From positions 4,509,810-4,573,809 of the forward strand of contig NC_080056.1 of the NCBI RefSeq assembly GCF_026212465.1: a DNA stretch of 64,000 nt. The letters run 5' to 3'. The position numbers and the translations under genes are program-made. The stretch is from Amaranthus tricolor (lineage: Eukaryota; Streptophyta; Magnoliopsida; Caryophyllales; Amaranthaceae). The notes beneath the pieces were generated by a model that was not told the DNA's origin, did not search any database, and worked only from the letters and a program-made list of their open reading frames with translations. Position 1 is the first letter of the stretch. Each line of letters begins with the position of its first letter. Below, in pieces: positions 40,279 through 54,700 of the stretch.

Positions 40279-43200
40279 TCAGCGATGATCTCCGTTGGCC
40301 GTCACATTTGTTAAAGCCCTACATGTACAAGAAAACCATACATCAGGAATTGATAACTGTTTTGTTACTAGCTTATTTAGTTTACGCTCATTTCCGACCC
40401 AGCATGTATAGGTGCATTCAAAAAAAATAATGGGGAATTGTTTCAATAGCAGAGATGATGAAGATCAGTAGAAATCACTAGCTTTATACTGTAATTTTAA
40501 CTTGCATGTGGCATTCCTAAAAAAGAACCAGAAAAGGCAAACCTACTATACAAAGGAGCAGAAAAGGCTGGAAAAAAAAATTGAATTATGCAGCACCAAT
40601 GACTAAAAACATTAAATGTCTTAAATGCCTACCTATAAAATGAGCATAGAATTACAAATATAAAAATGGGTCACACCAAAGCACTGAATTGAGAAATAGA
40701 ATTAATGAAACCCATCAGAATTTAAATGTTAACAGAATCAGTGTGCTCCCCGTGAGATGATATAATCGAAGGACTTGTTAAGATCAGGTAGCCATTAATC
40801 ATCTACAAGATAGCATCTAATTGAAAGATGCTATTAGGTATGGCACACACAGATTGACAGACAGGTGACAAATAAACAGATAAAATGGCAAATGCAAGGG
40901 GAACCCAAATATGAACCCAGAGTCCCAGACACATAATTACAGCGCCTACGTAATAGCAAATTCGAAACATAATTTGGAAAAGTGCTTCGACAACCATTGC
41001 CATTCACAAACCAGGGTAAAGGATGACGGTTGTGGTAGGTTAGTGATAAGCAACATAAAACATAGTCACATATTATGTTATTAGCCCAATTTATATTTAG
41101 ATTCCAATACTACTGTTGGGTACAAATAATTCAGAAGTCCTTCGATGCAGGAAAGAATTGGAAAAATAAAACTACAAGGGGAGAGGGACGAGGATGGAGT
41201 AAGGGTTAGCAAGAAAGGTACAACAATGAACTTTAGGACACCTATAACAAGATGCTTCAGTCTACATGAAAGCCATGTTCTATTTAAAAACGGTTGTACA
41301 AGAAGAGGAATGCACATGAAATGCACTATCATTCTGACTAAATTCTTTTTACCCATCTATTACAAGCCTTCCCACTTTAAGGATACTTGGGGCTGCTCCA
41401 CCATCACTGCCACCAATAATGCTCTAAAACATTAGTGGTATCTAGAATTACACCTCTAAAGCAATGTCAATCCAAAAAGTCTTTACTCATTTGTCTAACA
41501 ATTGCAAAATTAGTAACATGAGTAAATTATCCCAAGATGCAAACATCAGCAAAGCACTAATTCAGTAGACAAGGAGTTGGGACTGCTAGAGGTTAGAACT
41601 TACGACTAAAAAATGATATAATTTAATCCTCCTAAAATGCAAAATTGCAATTTCAGATCCGACATATTCACACAACAGGCAGTGAGCACAATTACTATTC
41701 CAATCAATGATGTCATACAGAGCTTCACATAAAGAATATATTCTTTTTCTCACAAGCCAAAAGAGCAAATAAGCTTTTCTTCACAGGTAATGAAAGCATA
41801 TATTCTTTTCTTCTAAGAAAGATAGAAGTTCAACATCAAAAGAGGAAAGGGAAACAACACGAACAAAACCTAAAAAGGGCATAAGTATTTAAAGTATTGC
41901 GTAATAATAACATTTCTGCATCTGAAACATTTTAGGCCACAATTGCAGTGGGGTAACAAGAATGTCAAGTATTATCCATGGAAAAAGCTATAATTCAGAA
42001 ATGGGATATAATGTACAAACACACGGCACACCACACCAAGACTAAAAAGCACAAACTACATCAAAAATAGTCCAGGAATCTATCCTCCACACCAGGTAAT
42101 ACATAGCCAAACAGATATCTACATGTAGCCTTTTGCATTTGCACACACGCAAAATCCGAGACTAAGAGAACAGACAAAGCACCTAGAAACCAGAGAAAAA
42201 AAAAAGGAATTCTCTCTGTCCTTGACCATCACAAATTGACAGTTAATCACGAGGCAGTGCCACAAAAGGCTCATTTAACACAATCAATTTGGTTGCTTAG
42301 GAACACCCAAAAATCAATATTGAATCATCAATCATACAATATTAAGTTCTTGGTCTTCAGAAATAATACCGAAAGGTAAGTAGCAGAGATTTCTAAAATA
42401 AATGGGCAGTTCTCAAGATTGTTACTAGTAACAGTTCCAAATGTGTTATACGAAATGCAGGAAAAACGAGGACAAGTATTTGGCAAAGTCTTCAAGCAAA
42501 CTGGAAAATGATTTTTTATATCAAATCAATAAATAATTGGAAAATTTATCAAAAATAATAGAACCTTTTGCTTATTTCCCTACAATAATAACAACTTTTG
42601 ATTAACCATAAATAATACCAACTTTGGGAGTATTTCCCAAGAATATCCCGAACATGTTAAAAATCAAACTATAGGAGATTATATGACAAAAAAATTTGGT
42701 AAATTAGCTAATAAACTAAAGTTGATATTATTTTACAAAAAAAACCCGTAAGTAGATGTTATTCATGGTTAATCAAAAGTTGGTATTATTGTAGGGAAAT
42801 CAACAAAAGATTATATTATTCATGATAATTTTTCCTAAATAATTATAGTCACTTAATTAAACCCCTAAACAAGAACAAAAATTATTACAAGTCAAGATCA
42901 AAAGTTGTTCAGTTGAGTGAAAAAAGATCCCCAGTAAAATATGGCTGGCAGTACAACAAAAAAAACCCTTCATGCACCAGTATAAACAATTAAGTGCAAC
43001 TATCATACTATATGAGCCCCATGAAATTCATAGGATTATCATCCCAACATGCTACACAATACTTTTCCCAACAACCACTTCTATTAGTATATGCTTGAAA
43101 CTATTACTCTCATTAGCCTCAGACTAATAACATCCCGCCCACAAGAACACCTGCATCTCAGAGTACAATTACGATACTACACTAAACACCAAAAGGAAAG

Positions 43201-46200
43201 ATTGCACAGGACAATTTGAGCCATGGAACTCAAATAACATTAACAGCCACTACAAGTCTAACTGAAGTTTATTTGATCATGCAATCTTTGAAGCTAAAAG
43301 AATTACCAAGTATGTTTCTTTTGGTCCATGCTCTTTTAGCTACAATAATTAAGGAATATAGTGAAAAAATGGAGTTTTGCTTGCCAAGTGCAGGTAATAC
43401 CGTGATAAGGTAAGATGAGAAAGAAAGGTAAGATGAATATGTCGAAGAATGAGTAAAAAAAGCATGACATAAAACGAAAAGACCAAAATGGAAATAAAAG
43501 AAATGGATAAAACGGACAGTTAGAAGCCAAAAAGAAGCTGAGGAGCACAGTCAAAAAGAAACTGATTAATGTGTGGCATGGCGCCTACAAACATAGTGCA
43601 AAATATTGTTTGCATCACTATACAGTTTGTAAAAGTTTTGAGTTCTTATTTTTACACTACTTATAAATGATTATAACACAAATAGATCCATGATAAAATG
43701 ACTTAAAGGCAAAAAATACATATAAAACTGCCAACTTCAACTCAATCATAGAATAAGACAGAACAAACAACAGAGTTTGCAATGATTTCGCCAAAGCGCA
43801 AATACACGACCAAAAGTGACAACAAATTTGTGAAGTTCTCGGGCATGGAAATGATTGATATAAAGAAATATTGAGAGGGAGAAGCAGAAAGGAAATGAGA
43901 TTATAACATTTTTTATCCACTGATCATGAATGATAGTGGCGGAATGAAAAACAGCTTGAGATCTTGAAGCAAAAATCACAATAGTACAAAAGAGATCCGA
44001 TAAACAAACTAGAACAAGTAATTTCCAAGAAAAGCTAATTTAAAATTTTAAGGCAATAAGGAGACCAAGGGAACAATTAAAAGAACTCATACCATTATCC
44101 ATCATTAGTACAAGTATACAGCCATAAGAAATAAAAAGTGGTAATTTTCTAGGCAGCCAGGGATGTACCAAATAGTTTGAATGCTCAAAATTCATGCATA
44201 TGGCAAGTTTCACTTAACGTTAATTTAGTTCCATGCTTTACTAATCATACCCACATGACAGTCCTTTCCAGCTGCCGCATCAAGTAGATGGATATAAAAC
44301 AGATACCCAGCAAGGAAGAAGTCCCTTTATTCCTCCATTAGTCATTCTATAAACCACCAAGTTTAACATTCACCTTAAATGCAATATATGCAAGCTAAAT
44401 CAGCAAGCAACTGATCTTACTCATGCAAAATTTGCCAGATGTAAATCCGTCATTAGAGCCCCAAACTACCATCAATTGACCACATTGGCCCAAGTATTAA
44501 CATTTATCAATAAATATCAAGGTTCTTTTTAAGACAGCACAAAAAAGAACAATCACACATCCACACTATATAAAATATTCCAATTAGGTACTCCAACAAC
44601 AAATAAAAATTTTTTTAACCCATCAAGCAAGAACACATAAAGGAGAAACTCGTACACCTCGAATACTTGAAAACACATGGCTTAAAAACTAACTATTTAA
44701 AAAAAATAATTGGTAGAAAAAACAGACAATGATACATTCTAGTCTCTCAAACTCTATCCCAAGCGCGGAGAAAATAAACAAAATTGTCTGAGGCAGTATT
44801 TATGTTATATTTTTTTTATATTTTAGGGCCTAAAAACAAGTAATTAAACTAAAGAAAAAGTAATGTAAACTAATCAAAACTAACACATTTAAGGTCCCAT
44901 AATTTAAAAGACCTTATGCCTTTGGGATGTTGGGCACCTTGTGCATGTGTAGAACCACCCTTGCTTCATCCTACACGGCTACACCTACACCCATCCCCTT
45001 GAAAAACAAGAAGGGATTTGGTATTGAGTGTACTAACATCAGTCCATCCATAACTTAACTATTTGTACTTTAGCATGAAAACACAGGCTAACCACCAAGT
45101 TGATTGCAAAAAACGTTAACAATATTGCCAACTTCAACTCAATCATAAAAAAACACTCAACAAAAACTAACTATTCAAAGAAGATAATTGGTAGAATAAA
45201 ATGGACAAGGATACAATCTACTCTCTCAAACTTCATCCTACACCTACCTCCTCGAACAAGTAGAATGAATTTGGTAGCTGAAGAGTGCTAAGATCAATCC
45301 AGCCACAACTGAGATATTATTGCAGAAATGTTCAGTAAAGACATGGTCAAAGCATTGCTCCAAATGCAAGAAGACACATCATAACCTTTGCATCCTAAGC
45401 CAACTAGACGAAAAGTACAATAACTAATATCCAACCCTTCAAGGCTTCAACCGAAACTAAACATTTTAGGTCACGAATTATATTCTAAACTGGACAAACT
45501 TAGAAGTAATAGAAGTCTCTGTTACGAAATACAACAGTACATTTTCACAATCAATTAACAGAACACAAGTTATGATATCACCCTTTTAGCTTTTTCATAC
45601 CAACCGGCTAAAGAAACGGCCAATGATGGATAGAAACAAGGACAAAAACCATAAGTTGCGAATTAAAAAACTGAATAACAACGATCCAACCAGTCCCAAG
45701 ACTCACAACTACTCCATATTATAATTTAATTCAACCACACCAATAAAAAATTCAACTTGATCAGATATGAACAATCAGAAATAGTGAAAATCCAGTAGAA
45801 TTGCAATTGATGAACTTGATTATTCAAAAGATAAATTACTTTAATCAATCAAAAGAAAAACAACCCAAAAACTGCATACACAAACAATCAATTGATCAAG
45901 TGAATGATAAAATTACAGGCAATCAAAAAAAACTGATGAAGGACTCACTTTTTATGCTTTCTTCCTTTCTTAGGACCCCAACCAACCAATTTAGCAATAG
46001 GACAACCACATTTAGCTCGAAAAAGAAGAACAGCACGACCATTAGGAGGAGCCATCTTCCTTAATTCAGCTCTAAGACATTCATAATCAGGATTATTTTC
46101 AGTAATCCCTTTCCAAGGCAATTTATCAATATCATTCGAACCTAATTTCAAACACTCTTCAGTTTGCAACTGTAAATCAAACTCCATAGCCTTTTTCAAC

Positions 46201-46667
46201 CCTTTACACTTAGGATTATCACATTTCCTCGATCGAAAAATCCCAAACCCTAACCCTAAAAATCCACTACAACAACAAATCTCAAACGAAATAACAACAA
46301 GCACGGATGAGATTAAAAACCCGATGAGGTAAACAAACGGAAATTGATGAAAATGAAAAGAGTGAGCGTCAATAAGAGGAGGCAAAAGAAGAGAAAGAGA
46401 GTTAAAGATGTAAGAAAAGTAAGAAGTAAGAAGGAAAGTACCAGAGAAAAGGACTAAGATTAAAATGAGAAGATCGAGGGTCGCGGTTGCAGAAGGAGAA
46501 TGATGTCGACAGAAGAGAGGAGAAGAAGATGAAGATGAAGAAGATTGATGGCTATGGTGGTGGTTGTTAATGGCGGATGAAGATGGTTTTCTGGGTTTGG
46601 TAGAGAAAGAAGAAGGAGAAGGCATTGTAATGGTGGTGAGGAGAGAGAAAATGAGATGATGGAGCAT
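40279..46667 (-). CDS. membrane protein of the 'ribosomal protein L34e superfamily' group (At5g19025-like)
   Basis: The main exon is 45949-46667, starting at ATG 46665-46667; a second in-frame ATG at about 46622 (MPSPSS) is possible. After a Ser/His-rich N-terminus come two strong hydrophobic segments (LDLLILILVLFSGTFLL and FPFVYLIGFLISSVLVVISF), a CxxxxC pair (KCDNPKCKGL), then a conserved tail with CGCPIAKLVGWGPKKGRKHK. The frame can stop at 45945-45947 (240 aa), but that TGA lies inside a perfect donor, AA|GTGAGT. Splicing to an acceptor at 40319 adds ALTNVTANGDHR and a stop (40279-40281), giving 252 aa. I favour the spliced form. Despite the superfamily label, no ribosomal role follows; function is unknown. 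Arabidopsis homologues (At5g19025, At3g06180) are recalled from memory. Confidence 0.75.
42539..42835. mobile_element. Mutator-type MITE with perfect 9-bp duplication
   Basis: 297 bp beginning GGAAAATTTATC and ending GATAATTTTTCC. TIRs of about 85 bp are rich in AATAATACCAACTT and CCCTACAATAATA words. TAAATAATT flanks it at 42530-42538 and 42836-42844, the 9-bp signature of Mutator insertion. No coding capacity. It lies in the inferred intron of the L34e-like gene. A longer relative is at 62739-63623. Confidence 0.85.
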
Positions 46668-48737
46668 GTTAGTCAAGGAATACTAGATTATGTGAATTTT
46701 AGGAGAGAGAAACAAAGAAAATGTAATTATTTTTATTTATTTTATTTTATTTTTGTTGCCTTATGAGTCATTTTTTTTGTAATGACGGCAAAAAAAACTT
46801 GAATGGGTATGATTTATGAATTGGAGATGTATACTCTAGAGACTAGAGTCTAGATTTGTCGCATCGGTTGATCAGGTCGGTTTTAAATTGGAGAGAAATT
46901 CTTAGTAAATAACGCTTATTTGTGAGGTTAATTTAATATTATTTTCTTGTTTTTTTGTGGTGATTTACAAATCACGGTTATTGATTAGAAATTTTTGTAA
47001 ATGGGTCGTTTGTGTTAGACCTTATGACTAGAGTCACAAATTTATTATTATTTCATTTTTATTGTTATGAAAAAAGCTAAAAAATACCGCACATATTCTC
47101 ATTTAAGACGACTTATAGCCAACTAAATTAATTAGAATACTCACTTAAAAATATTCACGTCACCTTAAATATTAAAATTGATACTTTGAAGATCAAATAC
47201 ATATTTTTTAATTTATGCTTTTATATAGATTTATTCTATCCATCGTGAGACAGTCTCATACAAAAATTAGCTCAAAATAAGTGATTTGTTTCGTCAACTT
47301 TTTCTTATTGTATAGAATTGAAAACCACATCTCAAGTCATATGTATCAACTCAAATAACAAAAAATGATTAAATAATAGTAAGGTATAATTTGATAATAT
47401 TGATGTAAAACTCAAAAACTTATCAAAATTTAAGAAAATTGATCAGACCTCAATCCGCTGGTGTTCAAATAAATTTTCGGATTAGATCAAAATTTAAAAG
47501 GTGTGTATACTCATTGATGAACTATTTCGTTGATATGAATTTTACCGATAAATTTTTTTTATTGATTAAATTAATTTTAATATTTTTATCAATTACAATT
47601 AAACTGACAACAAATTAAATCATGCTTATTTTAATCATCATCATTATATTTATACCTAATAAATCTCGTTTATAGAACTATAAATAGTCTAAAGAGGATT
47701 GAGTGATGATATACTATACTCTATTACAAAAGTTTATGTCCACTACGACTCTCAGCTCGAGAGTCGAGTATGGCATGAGAATGAAAACACATGATCTACC
47801 AATCTACCACACATTATAGACAAGACAAATAACAAATAAGATTAACCAAGACAAATGTAGTGTTAATACTTAATACCATAAACTAAGATCGAATAGGAGT
47901 AACAAATGACATGCTTATCTTGATTAGTAGCAATGATCGCACCCAAACCCAGCAAGCATATAGAAGTAATAATTAATAACCAATCGAAAACGAGAAGGTT
48001 TTAGTAAATAACGATTATTTGTGAAATTAACAAATCATCCTTATATGGTAGGATTTTATAGAGTGAGAGTTTTATTATTTTAATTTATCTTTTTTTTATT
48101 TTATTTATTTTATTATTATTCTTTTTATCTTTTTATGGTACAAATCACGGTGATTAATTAGAAATTTTTAATCGAAAAGCTACTTAGACTAGGGTAACCT
48201 ATTTGGTAGATTTTTCTTAATAAAGATACAAAATAAGCTACTCTTATGAAAGATTGTTTCTTAATAACGCGACCTTAAATAAAAAGATCATATTCTCATA
48301 ATATGTATTAGATGGACTATTTAATTCATATGTAAGACGAATCTATCGGTGAAACCGTTTCATAAAACAATTTGTGAAAGAAAATGAATCTTTTGAATAG
48401 GTAATAAGAATTGAATCTCTATCAAAGGAAAAGCTTTCAACCGTGTATGAATCAAGATTCATGTTGATTAAAATTTATATTCCAACAAAAAAGGAGAATG
48501 TCAATTTTCAACAACAAACAAATCTCAGTAGAAGTAATAATTTCATATACACAAAAAGTCAACATGTTAAACATAATTTTCTACAACATAGAAGAGACTT
48601 TACATGAGAGGTCTAAAAGATGGGCTAATTACAAGGAAATATATTGTAAATGCTTCCTTGCCAAATTTTGGGTTCAAATAGACAAACATCCATTGACAAG
48701 AAGATTTCAATGAATTCATGATTGATTCAGCAATTTT
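46668..48737. other. intergenic: L34e-like promoter and SERINC 3' flank
   Basis: No gene found. It holds two related segments: about 46897-47000 and about 47996-48165 both read TTAGTAAATAACG.TTATTTGTGA and later ACAAATCACGGT.ATT.ATTAGAAATTTTT, the second with an AT-rich insert of about 60 bp. It also holds GTGAGAC-family repeats near 47235 and at 48238-48382. Confidence 0.5.
48238..48382. mobile_element. short MITE of the GTGAGAC/GTCTCAC family
   Basis: The left part CTACTCTTATGAAAGATTGTTTC and the right part GAAACCGTTTCATAAAACAA are imperfect inverted copies. Length and interior wording (GATGGACTATTTAATTCATATG) resemble the element at 20937-21085. Non-coding. Confidence 0.5.
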
Positions 48738-51700
48738 CTAAAAGAATTCACGGTCTGGCATGAGTAACGGTGCCACAAGAGACCAGATATAAATCCCGGC
48801 AGTCACCCATTCTGTGCAGATTTTTACCCAAACGGAAGCCCACCCGATATCAATAAGATCCGAGCTTTCGTTTGTGCTTGTCCATCCCGAGAGAAGCATG
48901 GCAGAATACATGCTAGCGAGAGCAAATATTAGATGAAAGAACGTGTACGAGTAACTGACAGGCCGAGGTTCTGAAATCCCTTTGTTTTTTCCTGCTTCGG
49001 TATCCTCTGAACCCAAAAGAGGGTTTGTTGCACCTGCAGTGAACACGAGTCTTTTTATGACGTTTGAATCAGAAATCTGTTTTATCGAGTATTAACAATA
49101 ATAGCAAAGCAATTTGTGAGCGATGGATATAGTGCCAGAGTTTTGTAGGGAAATATTCACCACGAAGAAAAGACAGCTAGAAGCGAAATATTCAAGGATA
49201 GTTTCCGATATTATATTTTAGAATAATTACGAATTACAGCCTTAAAGTTTTAGACCTTTGCGAATTACAGCCTTAATGTTTATTTTTGCGAATTATAGCC
49301 ACCAAAGTATCAAAATCTACAACATTGAGGCCAATTCACAGAATTCCGACCACTTAACCTAAAATTCTGACCACCAAAATGGTCGAGATTCCGTGATTTT
49401 GCTTGAACGTTGTAGACTTAGATACTTTGGTGGCTGTAATTCACAAAAAATAAACATTGAGACTGTAATTTGCAAAAGTGCTAAACTTTAAGGTTGTAAT
49501 TCGTAAATTTTAGGCCAAACACCATACAATAGCACTAAAAGATCATAAGTATGCCACTCTATCCCACAATGCAAAAAGCTAGCACACCATAATTCTATGT
49601 AAAAATCAGACCATTCATCTCCACTGTTGACTCAGCTTCTTTTTTCTAAATTGTATAATACTTCTAAATAATCCAATCAGTTTAACTAAGTGTCTAAATA
49701 AACATGTGAAACATAAAATATACTATTGTAACTATTTACTACAAAGAAAATGCATTTGAATTTCGAAAGTAACAATAACATTCCATTGCGCAATGCCATA
49801 AAAGTGGCTCCCACCTAGGGTGGGTTTTGGGGTCGGATGTACGCAACCTAACCCTTGGTAGCAAACACCATGGGCAACTTCACATAAATAAGGATTACAC
49901 ATGATTGCATTTGAAAGTAACAATTCACAGTAAATTTCTAATAAGAAAACCAAGTAATTTCAACCAACTTACGCTACTGGTAGAATGAAAACATTAATGA
50001 AGCCTGGATTCCAGTAAAGGTGCAAACATACCTGCCCTTGGAGATGATGTGGGTGACAGAAAAGCCTTAGAAGAGCCGGCACGAAGGGCTGAATACAAGA
50101 CCGATAGTACCGTAGTGATCATTCCAAGAACAAGGGTACCAACAGTAACTGCTTTGGATTTGTTATGAAGACCATTGCAAACATAGTCACGAGGTTCGCT
50201 TGAAAGAGCAGTATAACACACATAGGCACAGTAGACAGATATCACTGAGGCTGGCAAGAGGCTTCCATTAACCTGTCCAACATTTAACAAGACCACATTA
50301 GTTGATCTGGGCTATCCTTTAATAAGGAAGTTGATAACGAATATATTTACAACTTCCATCCATTTTGCATATACAGATCTTGAAAACATAATTAAAAAAT
50401 AAATAAATAGAAATCAGGCAAAAGGCTCCCATTAACCTGTTCACCATTAAACAAGACCACAACATTAGTAGATGTGTCATCACTTAATTAACTCTACATG
50501 TGACTTGCTCCGACATTCATTTTCGGCCCCAAGCTCACAGATAAAGGAGTGTTACCGTAGATTAGTGACAACCACGGTAAAATATCGTCACATCTTATCG
50601 CATGAGCTTCATACAAATTTACGCTGGGGAATCTCCTACTGCACTTCTAAGACCTGATGTAGAGATACATATGCAAAGGTTTCGAGGTCAATTGCCAACA
50701 TCAACCCATAACAACGTCAGAAAGTGGAGCCAAACGAGAAAACTTTTTACACTTTATCTCCTAGGTATATAGTATTAATATTTTTTTTTTGGACAGATGT
50801 ATATAGTATTACTATTAAGAATGCAATTCCAAGCTAATTAGTATCTTGAAAAATTAAAACTCATTTACAGAATTATTAAGAGTTGGAAAATGTAAATAAA
50901 GAGCATAAGATTAGCATTCTTTGCACGCGAAGACTAAGTGAGTTAGGACTTGGGATACAAATTATGGTATTTTTGGAAAGACAAGAAGAAAAACGAGGTT
51001 GGTATAACATTATATAATATGAGAAGTTACTCCATGGTTTGGTAAGGTGTGTAAATTAAATAATTGAATAGCGAGGGTGAGACATGTATATTGAAAAAAA
51101 ATATTGAATATTATTCGTGCATGCGCACCTCAAGTCGAAGAAGTGAAAAAAATCGAAAGACATTTATATAAGGTAGGTGGTGTGATTCAAAGTATCTCAA
51201 CAATGTGGCGGAATGAGGAAGTAAAAGTCACAATAAAGAGAAAGTATATTATTTAGCTATAGAAACATGTAGGAGTGAGGAGAACATATCAACTTACAAA
51301 GGTGCCAAAATTAAGAATAGACAAGTATTAGGTAAGTTAAATTTAAAAGGGTAAGAAGAGGTTAGACTCGAGAGAAAAGGAGAGAGAGCTTTATAAAGAT
51401 GGCCAAAAGGAAACCAACAGTTAGAAAATATCTTAGCAGGATGAAGAGTGTTGAGGATAACATAACCTTCTTGTCCAAGATGAAAAATTCAATGACAGAT
51501 AGGACATAGGAATATGTTGAAAAATGGTTCAATAGAAGGGGGGCAACATGAGACATACTTGATGAAATAAATAAAAATAGAACTTGAAATTTACGAGACA
51601 CAAATAAATTAAAGGTGTAAGAAGGTTCGGAGAAAATAAAGCCAAAGGATGTTATTCCTATTGCGGCATGGAAATGTTTAGTGAAGATGGGATTATTTTC

Positions 51701-54700
51701 TAATCGAACCTCTTTTATAAGATGTAGAGACAAAACAAGATGCCAAAAGACTAGAGAATAAGCACACTATAGTACATGCCTACAATAGTCCTTGTTGTAT
51801 ATATCAGACTTAGGAAGATTTAATGTATTTAAATTCTGTTCATTTAAATCTAAGTTTGTTATTAGGGTAAGTTAGTAGATAATGTTGAAAAAGCCTATGA
51901 TCTCTCAACAACCTTGACTTGGTCATTAGTCATTACAGCCAGATTTTGGTTTTCTGAAGGCTGTTGTTGCTATTTTCAAGGTTTAATCAAGTCTGTTATC
52001 AGTTTGTTGCTCATGTGTAATCCACGTTCTGACAGTAACTTCCACAACTAATCAAGACACAATCTGTATGAAACTAACTGCCCACTAAGACCATTCACTG
52101 GACAACCATAGTCATGGATATACTGAACTTCATGGTTGTACCGCTTGTACGTGTAGTAGTCGAAATCATGGTCAACTGTCCAAGATGTAAGAACAAATTT
52201 TTCAAGCTGTAGCACTAAAGTGTGGACTTGAAGCATAACCAGAGAGATCTTCAAGCTTATCAAAGTCAAGTTTCAACATACTCAAGAACCTACCAAAAGA
52301 CGCTCAAGAGCGGGTTTTACAAGCATTGGTCATGATTAGAAATTGTTTGTGAAATAGTCAAAAGTGCACTTTTCATACGTTTCTGTATCCAGGCTAGAGT
52401 TTTGGAGGAGTTCCTTTTAAATTTAGAGTTACAAGTTATGAGGAGTTGTATTGAGCTGCCTAAGTTAGTCGAGTAGAAGAGTTGGGTCATGGTTTTTGTG
52501 TTTATACTACTCTTTACTTTATTGTTGCTTTGTTTCAGCATAAATTATCTTATTCATCTCATTACGGTGAACGTTTGTAACAGTTTGGTAAGATTTTAAA
52601 TAGCCAAAAACACCATTCACTCTCCCACTTGTATGAATATCAGTGTACATAGAGCCTTCATAGATTAAATAGGCTAGTCATTTGGGATGAGCTCTTGTAT
52701 ATGATTCATAAAATGTTTGTAGGGGATCAGATGAGCAAACAAGACACAGAATAATCTAGTGTAGGCCGTAGTATGGAATGTCATGTTAGCACAAATAATT
52801 TAGTGATGCAAAGTTGGATACAAGTGAGTGTTTCAAGTAACTTGGAAATCAAAATGTAAATCGTAGAATTCACTATGGGTTATGTGGTTCCAATGAAGAG
52901 CTGCCACCAGACGATTATGGGATTGAGGTGTCCAACTAAAATTATAAGGAAAAACTCCACAAGACTATATAATATATATGGTTCAAGGCTTTTAGAAGAT
53001 ATCATCGTAAAAAGAAGGGTTAGGCGGGTAGCTGAGATGTGTATGTTAATATGAATAGGTTGCAACTAAGAGACTCAAAACAATAGAATTTGAAATGAAA
53101 GCATAAGAATGGGTCTTAGAGTCGAATATATTGAGAACAAAATAGGAGAAAACAATTTATGTTAATATGAATAGGTTGATAGACTCAAAATGATTGAAAT
53201 GAAATCGCTTGAAAAATGCACATTTTGTTTTTTGATGTGAAAAATGCACAATTAGAAAACTGGAATGTTAGAGCTTTTGAGAGCTTAAAAGAGGAGGTAA
53301 AACAGCCCAACAACAATGTCAAAGCCTTAGATCTCAACAGTATGGAGTTTCTGCTTAATTTTTCCTTTTTGAATTTCTTCTTAAAAAAGATACACGAAAA
53401 ACAGTACAGGTTTCCTTAGTTAATTTTTTTAAAAAAAATTTGGAAACAAAGAGTATTGATTTTCATTGAGAGTTTTTGATGAATTAATATCAACATATGA
53501 GGGGTAGAATAGTCCTAGAATGAAATTTCTAGAAAAGAAATATTTTGTAACCAACTTAGCTATAAATATGATGATGTAATAATTGGTTAGTGTATGCAAT
53601 GAATATGAAATGAAATCTTCCACTCAAAATCCTCTCTCCCTACTTTTTACTTTTAGTATGTATTTTTATCATATTAGCAAGTAATGGGTCCATTACAGAT
53701 TTACATATTGGTTCTTCTTAAACCTTATGTCCAAAGGCCTTTAAAAAAACATCAAGCATGGTGATCGAGTTGACAGATTGGAAAAGTTTGTTCTAGAGTG
53801 AATTATGATGGATAAGTTTAATATCATTGAAGAGTTAAGGATTGCATCAATTACAAGTCATCAACGTCCTATTACATGAATGAAAATTTAAGGATTGCAT
53901 CAATTACAAGCCGCAGCCCTGTGACAATGCAAACATGGTCAAGTCAAGTCACCTACATGGATGAAGAGAATGTACTTGTCTCCTAAGAGATATTAGGGGG
54001 TATTTGGTTTAGGCTAAATCCTGAAGGTACAAAACGAAAGGATGTCGATACCCAAGATACAGATGTTTAGTTCAGAATTAGGGTTGAACTATATTCATGG
54101 AAGCATCACATCCCTCCCTTACTAGTTAGCCTCTCCCATTTTCTTACCTTAGATGTCTTGTCCTCTCTCTTCACATAGCTAGCCTCTCCCATTTGCCTAC
54201 CTTTCGCAACCATTACTGAGAATTTCTTATTGACACAAATTCATAAATCAACAGATAAGAGGCCGTTGTTTTTGCTCTTATCCTGACATCACTAGAGTTT
54301 CCCTCCCACCATCACTGATACTCACACAAAGGAGTACATATAAAAAATTAACTGAACAGAAAATTATTTTACTTCATATCCCAGACTCCAATTAAGACCT
54401 GGAAAATGAGTTGAGTGCAAAATCAAGTTTTGTTACAATAAATAAACAAATTTACTCATCAAAATTAGGTTCAATTCAGTAAAATTTATTTTGAAGAGAA
54501 CAAGTTCTATATCTAACCATCGTCGCTTATCTAAACTACAAAATGAATTTTACTAAGTGGGGTCTGATCATAGATGATGTCCTAGTCATGACGTTATCAT
54601 GGAAGGGGTTGTTTTAACTGGAAAAAAAACAATTGGGTTATGTGGGTTTTTCAATGAGTAGGGTGACCTTACCTGAAACAAATATATATAAAGGGCTATA

